Shown here: piece by piece, positions 1-9,621 of the stretch | How positions within the stretch are numbered: the first letter of the stretch is position 1 | How the letters are laid out: every line of letters starts with the position of its first letter | Assembly (NCBI GenBank): GCA_963739045.1 | Contig: CAVTYY010000003.1 | Coordinates: forward strand, 21,548-85,547 | DNA from: Halobacillus_B sp963739045 | GTDB taxonomy: Bacteria > Bacillota > Bacilli > Bacillales > Halobacillaceae | Length of the DNA stretch: 64,000 nucleotides | Reading direction: 5' to 3' | Made by a program: the position numbers and the translations under genes | The notes under the pieces: generated by a model | Told to the model about the DNA's origin: nothing | What the model saw: the letters and a program-made list of their open reading frames with translations, nothing else | Database searches by the model: none

Positions 1-1545
1 TTTATTAATTACTATGGAATTTTTCAACCTGATGCTTATTTTAAGGATAGCTGTTGCCGAATGTTCCGCAGGGAGGAGCGGATTCGATTTCAGGGCCGGA
101 TTCATGAAGAAGTGGCGAGTTCGATTTCCGCACTTGGAAGAGCCATCAAACACAGTGAGGTTAAGGTATTGCATTATGGATATCTTGATACTGCCCCAGC
201 TGCTAAAAGTCAAAGAAATATCGACATTATAGAGAAAGAATTAAAAGATAACCCGCAGAATATCCGCATGCAGTATGCCCTCGCTGTAGAAAAATTGCAA
301 CTGGAGGAGTTTGAGGAATCCCTTGATATCCTTACAAAGCTGCTTGAAAGAATTCCTCTGGATTCAAATTATCGACCAGATATTCTCGTAAAAACAATTC
401 AGTTATTGAGATTCTTTACCCAAGACAATAAAGCTATGGAATTAATTAACGAAAACCTGGAGCATTATCCAGATTATCCGGACCTTTACGATATGAAGGC
501 AGAGATACTTCGTACGAATCAAGAAAATGAAAAGGCCAGAGAAGCCTTGTTGAAAGCACGCTCCTGCCCGCAAAACCATCCTTATTCCTCACAGGCAGGA
601 GCAGGCACGTTCAGTACTGCCTTTCAATTAGGGAAGCTGGAAGAGCATTTACAAAACTATGACAAGGCAGTCGAACATTATCATGCAGCTCTTCAATACC
701 ACCCGAACTATCTGCCTGCCTGGAAACGGTGGGTACTGTGGCACGTTATGAACGGAAATTTCAAACTGTTAATCACTGAGCTGGGAAGGCTTAAGGAGAG
801 CTTGCAGCCTTCTCAGTGGCTGACTGTCATTCGAACAATGCTGCTTTATGATCAAAGGGATAGCTTAGAACAGGTGTGGACCCTCATTCCGGATGATTCC
901 GCTCGTCTTTTGCTTCCGATGCGAAAATTGTTTAAGGCATTGATGCTTGCTAGACAAGATCAGAAGGGGGAAGCTTTAACGCTCTTAGAGGAAAAGCAGG
1001 GGAACGACACTCTTGAGGAAAGGCTGCTGCAATGGGCGCTGGAATATGAGGGGAAGCAGGGAATATCCATTTACGGAGGAAACAGAGGAGCTGGAGGAAA
1101 GGCTGCAGGGAAGCGGCGGGATTCCTGACTCCGTTAACACGTTACATTATGCGTCTTTAATGTTGCTTGAAGCTCGATGTTTTCAAGGATATATCCACCT
1201 CCTGAGCAAGGTGCTGGAACGCTCCCTTGAAGTCTGCTGTGTTCCTTTTTCTCATTTTTACTTACTGTACACGTCTCCTGTTTCTTTTGTCAGGAAACTG
1301 GCGGCGTTGCTTCAAAAACACAAAACACCAATTAAACGAAAAAGAACAATTGGCTTTAGGTTTATTATGGGTAAGGGCAGGAGAGGTTCCACTCGCAAGA
1401 AAGCTCTCCTCAGCATTGATCGCACACTATCCAAGGGATCCTGTGCCAAGAGGTTTTCTTACTGAATTGCATCTGTTTGAAGCGAAGAAGCATCTTCCTT
1501 CGTTCCATCAAATCACAAAATCTATGGTTGAATTTAACTTATTAT
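1..1545 (+). pseudogene. GT2-type glycosyltransferase with TPR repeats, 5' partial, frameshifted
   Basis: The reading frame is open from the first base, so the catalytic N-terminal part lies outside the window. What remains starts with the end of a GT2 domain (RFQGRIHEE and HYGYL, typical of bacterial TPR glycosyltransferases) and continues into alpha-helical TPR units, for example the one around positions 650-720 (YDKAVEHYHAALQYHP). The frame moves from 1 to 2 near 1055, where frame 1 stops at 1128, and from 2 to 3 near 1325-1335. The later frames still read as TPR-like protein up to about 1545. It faces the minus-strand glycan operon across a shared terminator. The breaks may be sequencing indels or real decay. 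The exact 3' end is unclear because frame 3 runs on through the terminator. Confidence 0.7.
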
Positions 1546-1555
1546 TTAACAGAAT

Positions 1556-1583
1556 AAAAAAAGAGAGGCACCTCTCTTTTTTT
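1556..1583. terminator. bidirectional rho-independent terminator
   Basis: The stem GAGAG/CTCTC with a short loop (gcac) is flanked by an A-run on the left and a T-run on the right, so it works on both strands. It lies between the convergent glycosyltransferase fragment and the minus-strand gene ending at 1583. Confidence 0.85.
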
Positions 1584-2107
1584 TATGGAGTGTTGGAGAT
1601 TTCTCCCCATCCGATGGTAATAGCCATCGTATTGGCGCCAGCGCCGATATCTTGTAAATTTATAACGAGGCGGCTGTTGGGAGGGACAACAATTTTCCCT
1701 AGTTCATCATTGACAATAGCTCCAGATACCTCGAGAAGCGTACTGAAGGTTCCGCCGCCTACCGCTGGGTTCACGCTGGAAACACTAAAAGAAGGAATTA
1801 ATTGACTCGTACTTGTAAAGCCAAAGTTCGTATTCACAGGCTGTAGCGTTGTACCTCCTGCAACGGTTGCATTACGTAGTAAAAAAAGAGCCGTCGTTGA
1901 TAATGCGCCGCCAAAAATTCTTCCAATCCGGGCAGAGTACCTTGAGGAGGTGGGATTGTTTAACTGAAGTGCAAGAAAATTTCCTGCCGGGACAGCAACT
2001 ACCCCTGTGGTGGCCCGGTAGTTTAACCCAAGTCTCGTACTAGCGGCTGAAGTATCTTGTATGATCAAAGGGTCCCGCTGATTTGAAAACACATTATAAT
2101 TCGTCAT
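1583..2107 (-). CDS. hypothetical beta-rich protein, last gene of the glycosyltransferase operon
   Basis: This 174-residue protein belongs to no family I recognise. It is rich in Val, Thr, Ser, Asn and Gly, has no Cys and no signal peptide, and its alternating hydrophobic pattern suggests an all-beta fold. It ends in WGEISNTP. The start overlaps the end of the upstream glycosyltransferase gene by 14 bases and has a good site (AAAAGGAGC, then ATG), so translation is probably coupled. The position suggests that it is the surface or spore-coat protein glycosylated by the operon; this is inference only. A capsid-like or exosporium jelly-roll fold would also fit the composition. Confidence 0.8.
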   Translation of the reverse strand: MTNYNVFSNQRDPLIIQDTSAASTRLGLNYRATTGVVAVPAGNFLALQLNNPTSSRYSARIGRIFGGALSTTALFLLRNATVAGGTTLQPVNTNFGFTSTSQLIPSFSVSSVNPAVGGGTFSTLLEVSGAIVNDELGKIVVPPNSRLVINLQDIGAGANTMAITIGWGEISNTP

Positions 2108-3256
2108 CTATGCGCTCCTTTTCTTCCAAAGAGTAATCGCCCAGCACTCTTTTCCATCGGTCCTGCCAGCGTTTTCGATCAAAACTTAAGGCAGTTTCCC
2201 GAGCATGGGAAGCTATACGTCCTCTTTTATCCTTATTTTCGATTAAATCGGATACTGTCTCTACAAGGTTATGCACGGTGGGGGTGATTAAACAGCCATT
2301 ATACCCATCGATTATCAAATCGTTGAGTCCCCCTACGTTCGAAGTAGATGACAGGTACACCCGTGCTTAGCGCTTCTAAACAGGAAAGAGAGGTTCCTTC
2401 AGAGAAAATCGTAGGAATGACAACAAGATCGGCATTTTGATAGAGCGACCGGCATTTCGTCAAATGTGTAAACACGATGTTCGATTCGGTTTTGGTGCGG
2501 GTGCTCGCTAAGCCAGAATCGAAAGGCGTTACATATATCCGTTCCTTCAATCGTTTCCCCCGCAAAGGTGATTTCAAGTTCTGGGAATTGCTTCAGCAGG
2601 AGATCCGCTGCTGCCATCATGACCAAGATGCCGCGTTCGTGACTGATTCTCCTTGGAAACAGCAGCCTAAACCGGTCAGATTTCTTATTTTGTACACTTG
2701 CCGGAGCAAACGCTTCTATATCGACAAAGTTAGGAATCAGCTTTATTTTTTCCTGGTTTTGAAAAAAGCAGACAGAGCGGCAATACGTTAAGAAATGGGA
2801 ATCTACCGAGACAATGGTCTCCAGCTGGTCTAAAGCTCGCTGGACATTTTCTTGAATGGTTTGCTTCTGCTCTATGACTAAATTTGTACGATCCCAGTTA
2901 ATTCCATGGCAAATACCGATGCTGCCAGGACGATATTCAATTGCGTGCCATATGCAGCTAGCATAAATCAGCTTCCCGGCTGCATGATCCTCCATTCTCT
3001 TGAAGATATCCGGGATTTTTGCCAAATCATCACAATGATAGCCAAAGACCTTTATTTGTTCTGCTTCCTTCAGGTTAATTTCACGTACAAAATCCTGCTG
3101 GAAAGACAGCTGATGGATCTCCACTTGAATATCCATGTCTTGCAGCACAAGACATAATTCATAAAGATATCGTTCGAGACCGCCCCCATAAACTTTTTCA
3201 ATTTGACCATTGTAGCTATCGACAAAACTATGGGTTAATATCGATACAATTTTCAC
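2094..3256 (-). pseudogene. GT4-family glycosyltransferase, two frameshifts
   Basis: Three minus-strand frames join into one GT-B glycosyltransferase. Residues 1 to about 270 (GTG start at 3256) hold the N-terminal domain, with the GGGLERYLYEL region and the linker PRRISHERGILVMM. The second frame supplies LYQNADLVVIPTIFSEGTSL, the conserved E-containing donor-site region. The third gives SNVGGLNDLIIDGYNGCL and the C-terminal helix. Breaks lie near 2448 and 2352. The GTG start overlaps the TGA stop of the upstream GT2 gene (GTGA), which shows coupling. Every part of the family pattern is still present, so sequencing indels are as likely as true inactivation. It probably transfers a nucleotide-activated sugar to a surface glycan or glycoprotein. 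Confidence 0.8.
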
Positions 3257-3981
3257 CTAATCTCTTCCTTCCACTCGACCAGGTTTGGATTTGTATCCAA
3301 TATGGATTGATAGTGGTCCAAACTTCCCCACGTGCCGTTTGGGTCAATTTCCATATACCTCTCATATTTTTTTCTTCGTTCCTCTTCATCTCCTGCCCAG
3401 CCAAAATGTTTCACCCGGTAATCGGAAAAACATCCCACCAGAGCCTGATAAGATAACGGCAGTCGAGAAGCATGGTGCTCTTTCTGAAGGTAGTAATAAG
3501 GAAAGTCAGGCAGATAACGTACGAGCATCGTGCTGTAACGATGGTGCAGGTTCCAAAAGTCATCCTCTCGATAGTGAGTTTTACCTCCCCAGAAGTCGTA
3601 CATTCTAAATCCTACCCAGTCGTAAGAATCCTGATTGATCAATTCCCGCACTTTCGTTTTGAAGGAAGATTCAAACACTTCGTCAGCGTCAATCACTAAC
3701 AGCCAATCAGGCTCATATTTACACCCTTCCCGCCAAAGAATGTTTCTCAGCTCCCATTCTTTGTGAAAATGGCTTTCAGGCAATTGAACAATTTCCTTTA
3801 CCTTAGGATACGACTGGCAGATTTCCACGGTGCGATCAGTGCTCGCATCGTCCACGATGACTACATCATCCACATATTCAGTAAGATCATTTAATACTTC
3901 TTCTAAATAGCGATTTTCCTCATTTCGCACCTGAAGAAGTGCCGTGAGATGGTTATCGGATGTTTTACGAACGGGCTGCAT
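3253..3981 (-). CDS. GT2-family glycosyltransferase
   Basis: A 242-residue GT-A fold glycosyltransferase. Residues 14-50 carry the nucleotide-sugar binding start (LLQVRNEENRYLEEVL ... VVIVDDASTDRT) and residues 98-101 (DADE) form the DXD-type metal site. The C-terminal half has the aromatic-rich region seen in family members of this size. It is cytoplasmic with no membrane segment. The start has a strong GAGGAGGGAGG site. The stop overlaps the start of the downstream GT4 gene, and the upstream gene ends 17 bases before it, so it is the middle gene of the operon. Acceptor and sugar cannot be told from sequence. Confidence 0.93.
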   Translation of the reverse strand: MQPVRKTSDNHLTALLQVRNEENRYLEEVLNDLTEYVDDVVIVDDASTDRTVEICQSYPKVKEIVQLPESHFHKEWELRNILWREGCKYEPDWLLVIDADEVFESSFKTKVRELINQDSYDWVGFRMYDFWGGKTHYREDDFWNLHHRYSTMLVRYLPDFPYYYLQKEHHASRLPLSYQALVGCFSDYRVKHFGWAGDEEERRKKYERYMEIDPNGTWGSLDHYQSILDTNPNLVEWKEEIR

Positions 3982-3998
3982 ACGCCTCCCTCCTCTCG

Positions 3999-6014
3999 TC
4001 AGGACTTAAAAAAATTATTCGCTTCCTTCATGCGGATGATCTGTGACAGTTCGGCTTCATCATAGCAGGACGCCTGTAAATAGCAGTGAAGGGCTTGCTG
4101 CTTCTCTCCAGATCGTTCGGCTTGTTCCCCCCGAATCAGCCAGCTTTCCTTCTCAATCATTGGTTCTTGGTGGTGATCAGCCAGCAATTGTAAGGCCTGT
4201 TCATCGTCCATGCTGTCTCTTGCCAGCTGATAACAGAGCAGCTTTGGAAGAGCGATTCCCCCTTGTCTGGAATAATGTAGAGCATGAAGGCTATCCCCAT
4301 GAATACGAAACAGCTCCAGATTTACGATAGAATAAGCCTCCTCCTGATACAAAGACACTAATTGATGGTAATGCGTTTTCTGTTCTGGATTCACGCCGTA
4401 GATCCCATAAGCGTTGAGGGCTTCTTTCGTTTTTCCCTGTCTGGCTTGAGCAAGCGAGATCCAAGGGAAATAAATCGCCAGTTTGCTATGGCCATTAAAA
4501 AGAACATTTCGTGCAAACGCCTCAAACAAGCATCGTTCGGATTCGATGAAATTTCCATCCAAATAAGCGTATTTTCCTAACATGGCGTAAATCATTTCGT
4601 GATCCGTATTCCATTCCAGTGAGTTTTTTAATTCGTTCACTCGCGCATGACGCTTTTGGATTTGTAATTGATCCAAGGCAGTATTCTCTAGATCTTCTCC
4701 AGCCATCAGCAGGATTTCCACAAGCAATTCCTCCGCGTTTGAATGGATGGAAAGAGCTTTTGCATGGGAATACAGGGAGGCAGGCACGGGCGGGTGAGTC
4801 CAGAAGACGCAGGGATGCTTAAGAGAGTTTTCAAAAAAAAGCTCCTCATTGTCGGTAATGATGATGTCTGACATGTGCTTTAGGGACCGTGTATAAAAAG
4901 CATGAGCCTGATTTTCCACATTTTCGAATAATACTGCAACCGTTTTGTTTGGTTTCCATCCACCAATAAAGCTCAGCCAGTAAGGGTGGCTGACGATAGC
5001 TATGCTGTTCTCTGGGTTAAGGGCAGAGATTTGTTTCAGAGGAAGGTGAAGTACTCCATTGACCTCATATTCATCTTCCGCTTTTGCAGCAACTATGGTA
5101 GAAAATCCAGGTATAGATAGACAGTCAAACTCTTTATTTTCAGAAGGGGCTCCGAAGTAAATCAACATCTTCTCCGTGCGTAGAGGTGGACGATTGGGAA
5201 TAGGGTTAGACGAATGAATTCGTTTCAAATCTTCTATTCCCTGTGTTCCAAATCGATGCAGCAACCCTTGATGATTTTTAGAAGCTTCCTCTTGCATATC
5301 GGACAGCCCCATTCGCTGCGCCATTGTGTGATGAAACACACAGGTGCGAAGATCGGCCTTAGGACGCCAGCCGACTGGGAGCCGCAGCTGATTATAATAA
5401 GCCAGTAAGAGATAATCGTCCTCGAAGCCTTGTTTACCAGGCAGGTCTTGCAGATTATATCCTCCAACCTTCTTCAAACAATCAGAACGGTGCATCACGG
5501 GGTGAACGAATCCTTCTACTGTTTCATTACGTTCGTATTGATGGAGCAGTTGAAGCAATTCCTGATTCGTTTCAGGCAATGGAATAGAGGAGGCGCCTTT
5601 CTGATGAGGGTGCCACTCTCCTTGAGCGGTAATGATCCCCGGACAAATACACGGCTCTTCTGGATTTGTCTCAAGAAATTCTTTTAATTGGTCCGTCCAT
5701 CCAGAAGGGAAGATCATATCTTGATGGATTTCAGTTATAAAGATGCACTCAGGGTATTGGTTCCAGACAAATTCAAAGCATTGCTGGCGGGCAGTTGGAA
5801 TGCCATCGTTGGCTCCATGGCCAAGCAGTTGATAATGAATGGAATAAGTATCAAGCATTTCACGCAATTCCGGTGATGAAAACTCCCCCTGGTTGTAAAA
5901 AATGACGGTAGGTTCATGGATGGATTGAGATAAACTCTCCAGGCATGCTTTTAGCATCGAGACATCTATTTCATTACGAATAAGAACCGGCATGGTATGT
6001 ACAACGGTGGGCAT
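3999..6014 (-). CDS. glycosyltransferase-like protein with C-terminal TPR region
   Basis: About 671 residues. The start at 6014 (MPTVVHTMPVLIRNEID) is preferred to longer options because AGGAGG lies 8 bases upstream and the longer frame would run into the 3' end of the epimerase gene. Residues 1 to about 280 resemble a GT-A glycosyltransferase (FITEIHQDM in place of the usual DxD, GGYNL and GFEDDYLL as the acceptor region). A middle part is of unknown type, and the C-terminal 200 residues are helical TPR-like repeats (LDGNFIESERCLFEAF). Large TPR glycosyltransferases of this kind act on proteins or surface polymers in Bacillaceae. It sits 109 bases downstream of the epimerase gene in the same direction. 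Confidence 0.85.
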   Translation of the reverse strand: MPTVVHTMPVLIRNEIDVSMLKACLESLSQSIHEPTVIFYNQGEFSSPELREMLDTYSIHYQLLGHGANDGIPTARQQCFEFVWNQYPECIFITEIHQDMIFPSGWTDQLKEFLETNPEEPCICPGIITAQGEWHPHQKGASSIPLPETNQELLQLLHQYERNETVEGFVHPVMHRSDCLKKVGGYNLQDLPGKQGFEDDYLLLAYYNQLRLPVGWRPKADLRTCVFHHTMAQRMGLSDMQEEASKNHQGLLHRFGTQGIEDLKRIHSSNPIPNRPPLRTEKMLIYFGAPSENKEFDCLSIPGFSTIVAAKAEDEYEVNGVLHLPLKQISALNPENSIAIVSHPYWLSFIGGWKPNKTVAVLFENVENQAHAFYTRSLKHMSDIIITDNEELFFENSLKHPCVFWTHPPVPASLYSHAKALSIHSNAEELLVEILLMAGEDLENTALDQLQIQKRHARVNELKNSLEWNTDHEMIYAMLGKYAYLDGNFIESERCLFEAFARNVLFNGHSKLAIYFPWISLAQARQGKTKEALNAYGIYGVNPEQKTHYHQLVSLYQEEAYSIVNLELFRIHGDSLHALHYSRQGGIALPKLLCYQLARDSMDDEQALQLLADHHQEPMIEKESWLIRGEQAERSGEKQQALHCYLQASCYDEAELSQIIRMKEANNFFKS

Positions 6015-6123
6015 AGGAAAGCCTCCTCTGTTCAGTCTTAATTTTCCTTTCATATGTATGCGGCAAGATAAGAGTGCATGCATAAGGAACAACAAGGAGG
6101 ACAAGGGAATTTCCTTAAGGGAA

Positions 6124-7272
6124 TTATGAAATGGTAAAAGAAGCGGGTTTACTAAGTCTCTGGTTGAAATGATAAAGAATGGCTTCTGCAATTCGAACCG
6201 ACGCTTTTCCATCACCATAAGGGTTAGCGGCTTCAGCCATCGTTTGATGTAAATCAGGATCAGTTAGCAGTTTATGAGCCATATGGTAAATGGACGCTTT
6301 CTTCGTTCCTGCTAATTTGAGCGTTCCTGCGGCAATCCCCTCTGGCCGCTCGGTCGTATCCCGCAAGACAAGCACAGGTACCCCAAGAGAAGGAGCTTCT
6401 TCCTGAACCCCTCCTGAATCGGTCATAATGAAATAGGAGCGAAAAGCAAAGTTATGAAAATCTCTTACATCAAGAGGCGGGATAAGCTGGATGCGTGGAT
6501 GGTTCTCCAAAATTTCAGCCGCTGATTTTTGAATCAAAGGATTCAAATGAACGGGAAACACGACCTGAACGTCTTCGTGGGTGTCTGCGATTTGCTTGAT
6601 CGCTTTAAACATTTCTTCCATTGGATAACCTAGATTTTCTCTGCGATGAGTGGTCATCAATATGATCCTGCTGCTGCTTATTTCTTCTAAGAGAGGGTGA
6701 GTATAGGAAGAATCAATGGTTGTCTGCAAGGTATCGATGGCGGTATTCCCGGTTACATAGATGTCCTCCTCTTTTTTTCCTTCAGCAAGGAGATTCATCC
6801 TTGCTTGCTGAGTTGGAGCGAAATGCAAATCCGCCAGAACTCCAGTGAGCTGCCTGTTCATTTCTTCTGGAAAAGGGGACTGTTTCTTCCAGGTTCTTAA
6901 ACCAGCTTCTACGTGTCCGAGAGGAATATGGTTATAGTAAGCGGCTAAAGAAGCGGCAAACGTCGTAGTTGTATCTCCATGAACAAGGACTAAATCTGGT
7001 TTTTTGCTTTGCATAAGAGCGTCTAACCCTTCAATCGCCCTCACAGTAACTTCGGTTAATGTCTGCCGATCTTTCATTAGATTCAGATCAAAATCCGGGA
7101 CAATATTAAAAATACCCAGCGCTTGATCCAGCATTTGTCTATGCTGGGCGGTTACTGCTATGAAAGGGCGGAATTGTGTGGGCCGTTTTTTAAGTTCTAA
7201 AATGAGAGGAGCCAGTTTAATAGCTTCCGGCCTCGTACCAAAAACGATCATAACCTCAATTGGTTTATTCAA
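6124..7272 (-). CDS. mnaA: UDP-N-acetylglucosamine 2-epimerase (non-hydrolysing)
   Basis: Converts UDP-GlcNAc to UDP-ManNAc, a precursor for teichoic acid linkage units and surface glycans. The protein follows Bacillus subtilis MnaA almost block by block: VFGTRPEAIKLAPL near the N-terminus, VTAQHRQMLDQ, VHGDTTTTFAASLAAYY, GHVEAGLRT, the catalytic-region THRRENLG, and TDSGGVQEEAPSLG. I chose the TTG at 7272 (MNKPIEVMIVFGT), with AAAGGAAG upstream, because it gives 382 residues, the usual family length. An ATG at 7311 would add 13 residues unlike the family. It is the first gene of the glycan operon. The symbol wecB is used for the same enzyme. Confidence 0.95.
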   Translation of the reverse strand: MNKPIEVMIVFGTRPEAIKLAPLILELKKRPTQFRPFIAVTAQHRQMLDQALGIFNIVPDFDLNLMKDRQTLTEVTVRAIEGLDALMQSKKPDLVLVHGDTTTTFAASLAAYYNHIPLGHVEAGLRTWKKQSPFPEEMNRQLTGVLADLHFAPTQQARMNLLAEGKKEEDIYVTGNTAIDTLQTTIDSSYTHPLLEEISSSRIILMTTHRRENLGYPMEEMFKAIKQIADTHEDVQVVFPVHLNPLIQKSAAEILENHPRIQLIPPLDVRDFHNFAFRSYFIMTDSGGVQEEAPSLGVPVLVLRDTTERPEGIAAGTLKLAGTKKASIYHMAHKLLTDPDLHQTMAEAANPYGDGKASVRIAEAILYHFNQRLSKPASFTIS

Positions 7273-7671
7273 ACCCAGCTTCCTTTCGTATCCATAGATT
7301 AAAAAGTTCATCTTTATTAGTGTGCTTTACAAATGAAAAAGGATTGCTTGTATTTAAATCCTATGGACAGAGCTGTCTAGTTATGTAACGCAATTTAGTC
7401 TGTAAACTACTAATGAAACGAAAAGTATAGAGATTCGTATGAACGAGGGAGAGGTTCACACAATTCGGAGGTGTTTGACTGTCTTTGTTTTTACTATATA
7501 CAATTGGACTATCCGTCTTATCTTTCCCTTTTTAAAAAACATCCATAGCGGGCAAAGGAAAAAGGCTGAAGCTTAGCGCTTCAGCCTGAAAAAAGTTAAA
7601 GGGGGAGAGATTAATAGTAACTAGGGTGAAAATCTTCCGTTCCCTTTTCGTATTCACAATCTGCGAATCGA
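7273..7671. other. intergenic region before the glycan operon
   Basis: About 400 bases with no convincing ORF. It holds the terminator of the CheY-like gene (7559-7587) and must contain the promoter for the minus-strand epimerase operon. I could not pick a clear sigma-A pair by eye. Confidence 0.5.
7556..7587 (-). terminator. rho-independent terminator of the CheY-like gene
   Basis: Perfect 10-base stem (aggctgaagc/gcttcagcct, loop ttagc). On the minus strand the stem is followed by TTTTTCC. It lies 85 bases downstream of the response regulator stop. Confidence 0.85.
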
Positions 7672-8043
7672 TTAAACCATTTCTTTTTCTTGGATAAGTT
7701 TATTTAACAGCATGGGAAGTTCAGTGAAAAAGGGCTTATGAACGAAATCATAGGCACCGATTTTCGCACATTCTTTAATTAAGTCGTTATGAGCTAAAGA
7801 TGAACAAATGATGACTTTGGCCGCGGGATCTGCTTTAAGCAAATGTTCCAGCGTGCGAACGCCGTTCATTTTCGGCATCACCACGTCCATTAAAACGAGA
7901 TCGGGCTGGTGGTCATGATACTGAACGATTCCGTGAATCCCATTATCTGCTTCCGCAACAATCTCAAAATCATTGGCTTCTAGTATTTTTCTCAACCAAT
8001 TTCTCATAAACTTGGAATCATCAATGAGTAATGCTTTAGGCAT
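7672..8043 (-). CDS. CheY-like single-domain response regulator
   Basis: A receiver domain with no output domain, 123 residues. The acidic pair D8-D9, the phospho-acceptor D53 (VLMDVVMP), S81 in place of the switch Thr (ICSSL) and K103 (VHKPF) are all present, so it should be phosphorylated by a histidine kinase encoded elsewhere. It is probably cytoplasmic and works by protein contact, as CheY does. The start at 8043 is preferred because AAGGATGA lies at proper spacing; an in-frame ATG at 8049 sits too close to that site. It is a single-gene unit with its own terminator. No chemotaxis or kinase gene is adjacent, so the pathway is unknown. Confidence 0.93.
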   Translation of the reverse strand: MPKALLIDDSKFMRNWLRKILEANDFEIVAEADNGIHGIVQYHDHQPDLVLMDVVMPKMNGVRTLEHLLKADPAAKVIICSSLAHNDLIKECAKIGAYDFVHKPFFTELPMLLNKLIQEKEMV

Positions 8044-8209
8044 GTGCATTCATCCTTACGTCGAAAAGTCGTGCTTTTTCTCTCTATTATTTTTTTATCA
8101 CCCTTATACATAAGCATAGCAGATAAAATTATATGGAAATAGCGATAGTTTTATAAACAGGCGGTCAGCACCTGGGACAGAATCTTTATTATCGAAGGAG
8201 GAGAATGAG

Positions 8210-9439
8210 ATGCAAAAACAAATCAGAGAAATAGAAGGCAGCGACTATGCAAAATTCTGCACGCTGGCTAATTCGGCATTCGAAGGTTTAAATGCGGATC
8301 ATTGGCTGGAAGAACACATAGAAGAAACTCCAAAAGAACATTTATATGGCCTGTTTAAAGGTGATCAATTGCAAGCGGGTATGAGAACATTTGATTTTGA
8401 AATGAACTATGATTCCACCCCTGTTCAGGCGGGAGGGGTGGGAATGCTGGCGGTTGATATGCTGCATAAAAAGGAGAAAAATGCTTATCTATTAATGCAG
8501 TATTTCTTCAAATTATATGCAGAGAAACAAGTTAATCTGGTTATGCTGCATCCCTTTAAAGGGAGCTTTTATAAGAAAATGGGCTTCGGCATGGGAACAA
8601 AAACCTATCAATTCTATATTCAGCCAAAAGAATTTCCGGACTTTTCAAATAAGAGTCACTTAAAGGAGATAACCCATGAGGAAAAAGGGGAGCTGCTTGA
8701 TTGCTATAATCGGATTTATTCTCAAACGCACGGGATGACAAAAAGATTTGCTTATGAGAGGGAATTGAATCGGCCGTTTTGGTTTGGACGTGTGATTGGT
8801 TATGTAGAGGAAGGAAAAGTGAAAGGTTACTTCGTCTACAGCATTCTAGGGAAAGACTTACATATTCATGAATTATTCTTTGAAACTCCTGACGTGATAA
8901 GAGAATTCTCTACGTTTCTCCATAGTCAATCCGACCAAATTGAGCGAGTGATCCTCAACTCTAATTTTGACGAGATCGTACATTTTGTAAACTCCTCGGA
9001 AACGGGAGAAACGAACATGATCGATTTTCCTTCCGCCACGGATCCTAAACCGATCGCACATGTAGGAATGGGAGTGATGTACAGATTGATTAACTGCCGG
9101 GGCTTTTTTAAGGAGTTAAAAGAAAATCATCATCGATTTAACCCGGGTGTGACCCTTGCCATAAAACTGACGATTGCGGATGATTTCTATCCGGATCATG
9201 CGCTGCCTTTTATCTTGGATATTCAAGAAGGGAAAATTGAAGACATAAAAGAAACGGGCTCGTTTGAGGTGGAAGTAAAGATGAATATCGCCGAGTTTTC
9301 TTCTTTAGTGATGGGAGTGGAAAGTGTTTACACCTATTTAAGATGGGGATTGATGGAGGTATCCAATGAAAAGTATAACAGCGTCCTGCATTCACTTTTT
9401 CATAAAGACTGCAAACCTATGAATACGAAAGCCTTTTAA
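8210..9439 (+). CDS. Eis-like GNAT N-acetyltransferase with C-terminal SCP2-type domain
   Basis: A 409-residue protein with the three-part layout of the Eis family. The N-terminal GNAT domain, residues 1 to about 150, has VGMLAVDMLHKKEKNAYLLM at the acetyl-CoA site and LHPFKGSFYKKMGF. A second degenerate GNAT domain follows, then a sterol-carrier-like C-terminal domain (residues about 300-400). Family members acetylate amines such as aminoglycosides or lysines, with acetyl-CoA as donor; the substrate here is unknown. It ends with the usual short F-terminal tail. The site GAAGGAGGAG precedes ATG. It is a single transcription unit. Confidence 0.9.
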   Translation: MQKQIREIEGSDYAKFCTLANSAFEGLNADHWLEEHIEETPKEHLYGLFKGDQLQAGMRTFDFEMNYDSTPVQAGGVGMLAVDMLHKKEKNAYLLMQYFFKLYAEKQVNLVMLHPFKGSFYKKMGFGMGTKTYQFYIQPKEFPDFSNKSHLKEITHEEKGELLDCYNRIYSQTHGMTKRFAYERELNRPFWFGRVIGYVEEGKVKGYFVYSILGKDLHIHELFFETPDVIREFSTFLHSQSDQIERVILNSNFDEIVHFVNSSETGETNMIDFPSATDPKPIAHVGMGVMYRLINCRGFFKELKENHHRFNPGVTLAIKLTIADDFYPDHALPFILDIQEGKIEDIKETGSFEVEVKMNIAEFSSLVMGVESVYTYLRWGLMEVSNEKYNSVLHSLFHKDCKPMNTKAF

Positions 9440-9621
9440 TCGGTTTTAATTAATCATAGGAATTCGTAATCTATCTCCCTGGATCACTCTGGAAAATGGA
9501 TCTTAGGATCACTGGTCGTTCCTGCTTTTGACCATTATTTCAAAATTTATAGGAAGTTAGGTATCCTTCCCAAGCATAATTCCAAAACACACATATGGAT
9601 ATGGTGAGGGGAGGGATTATT

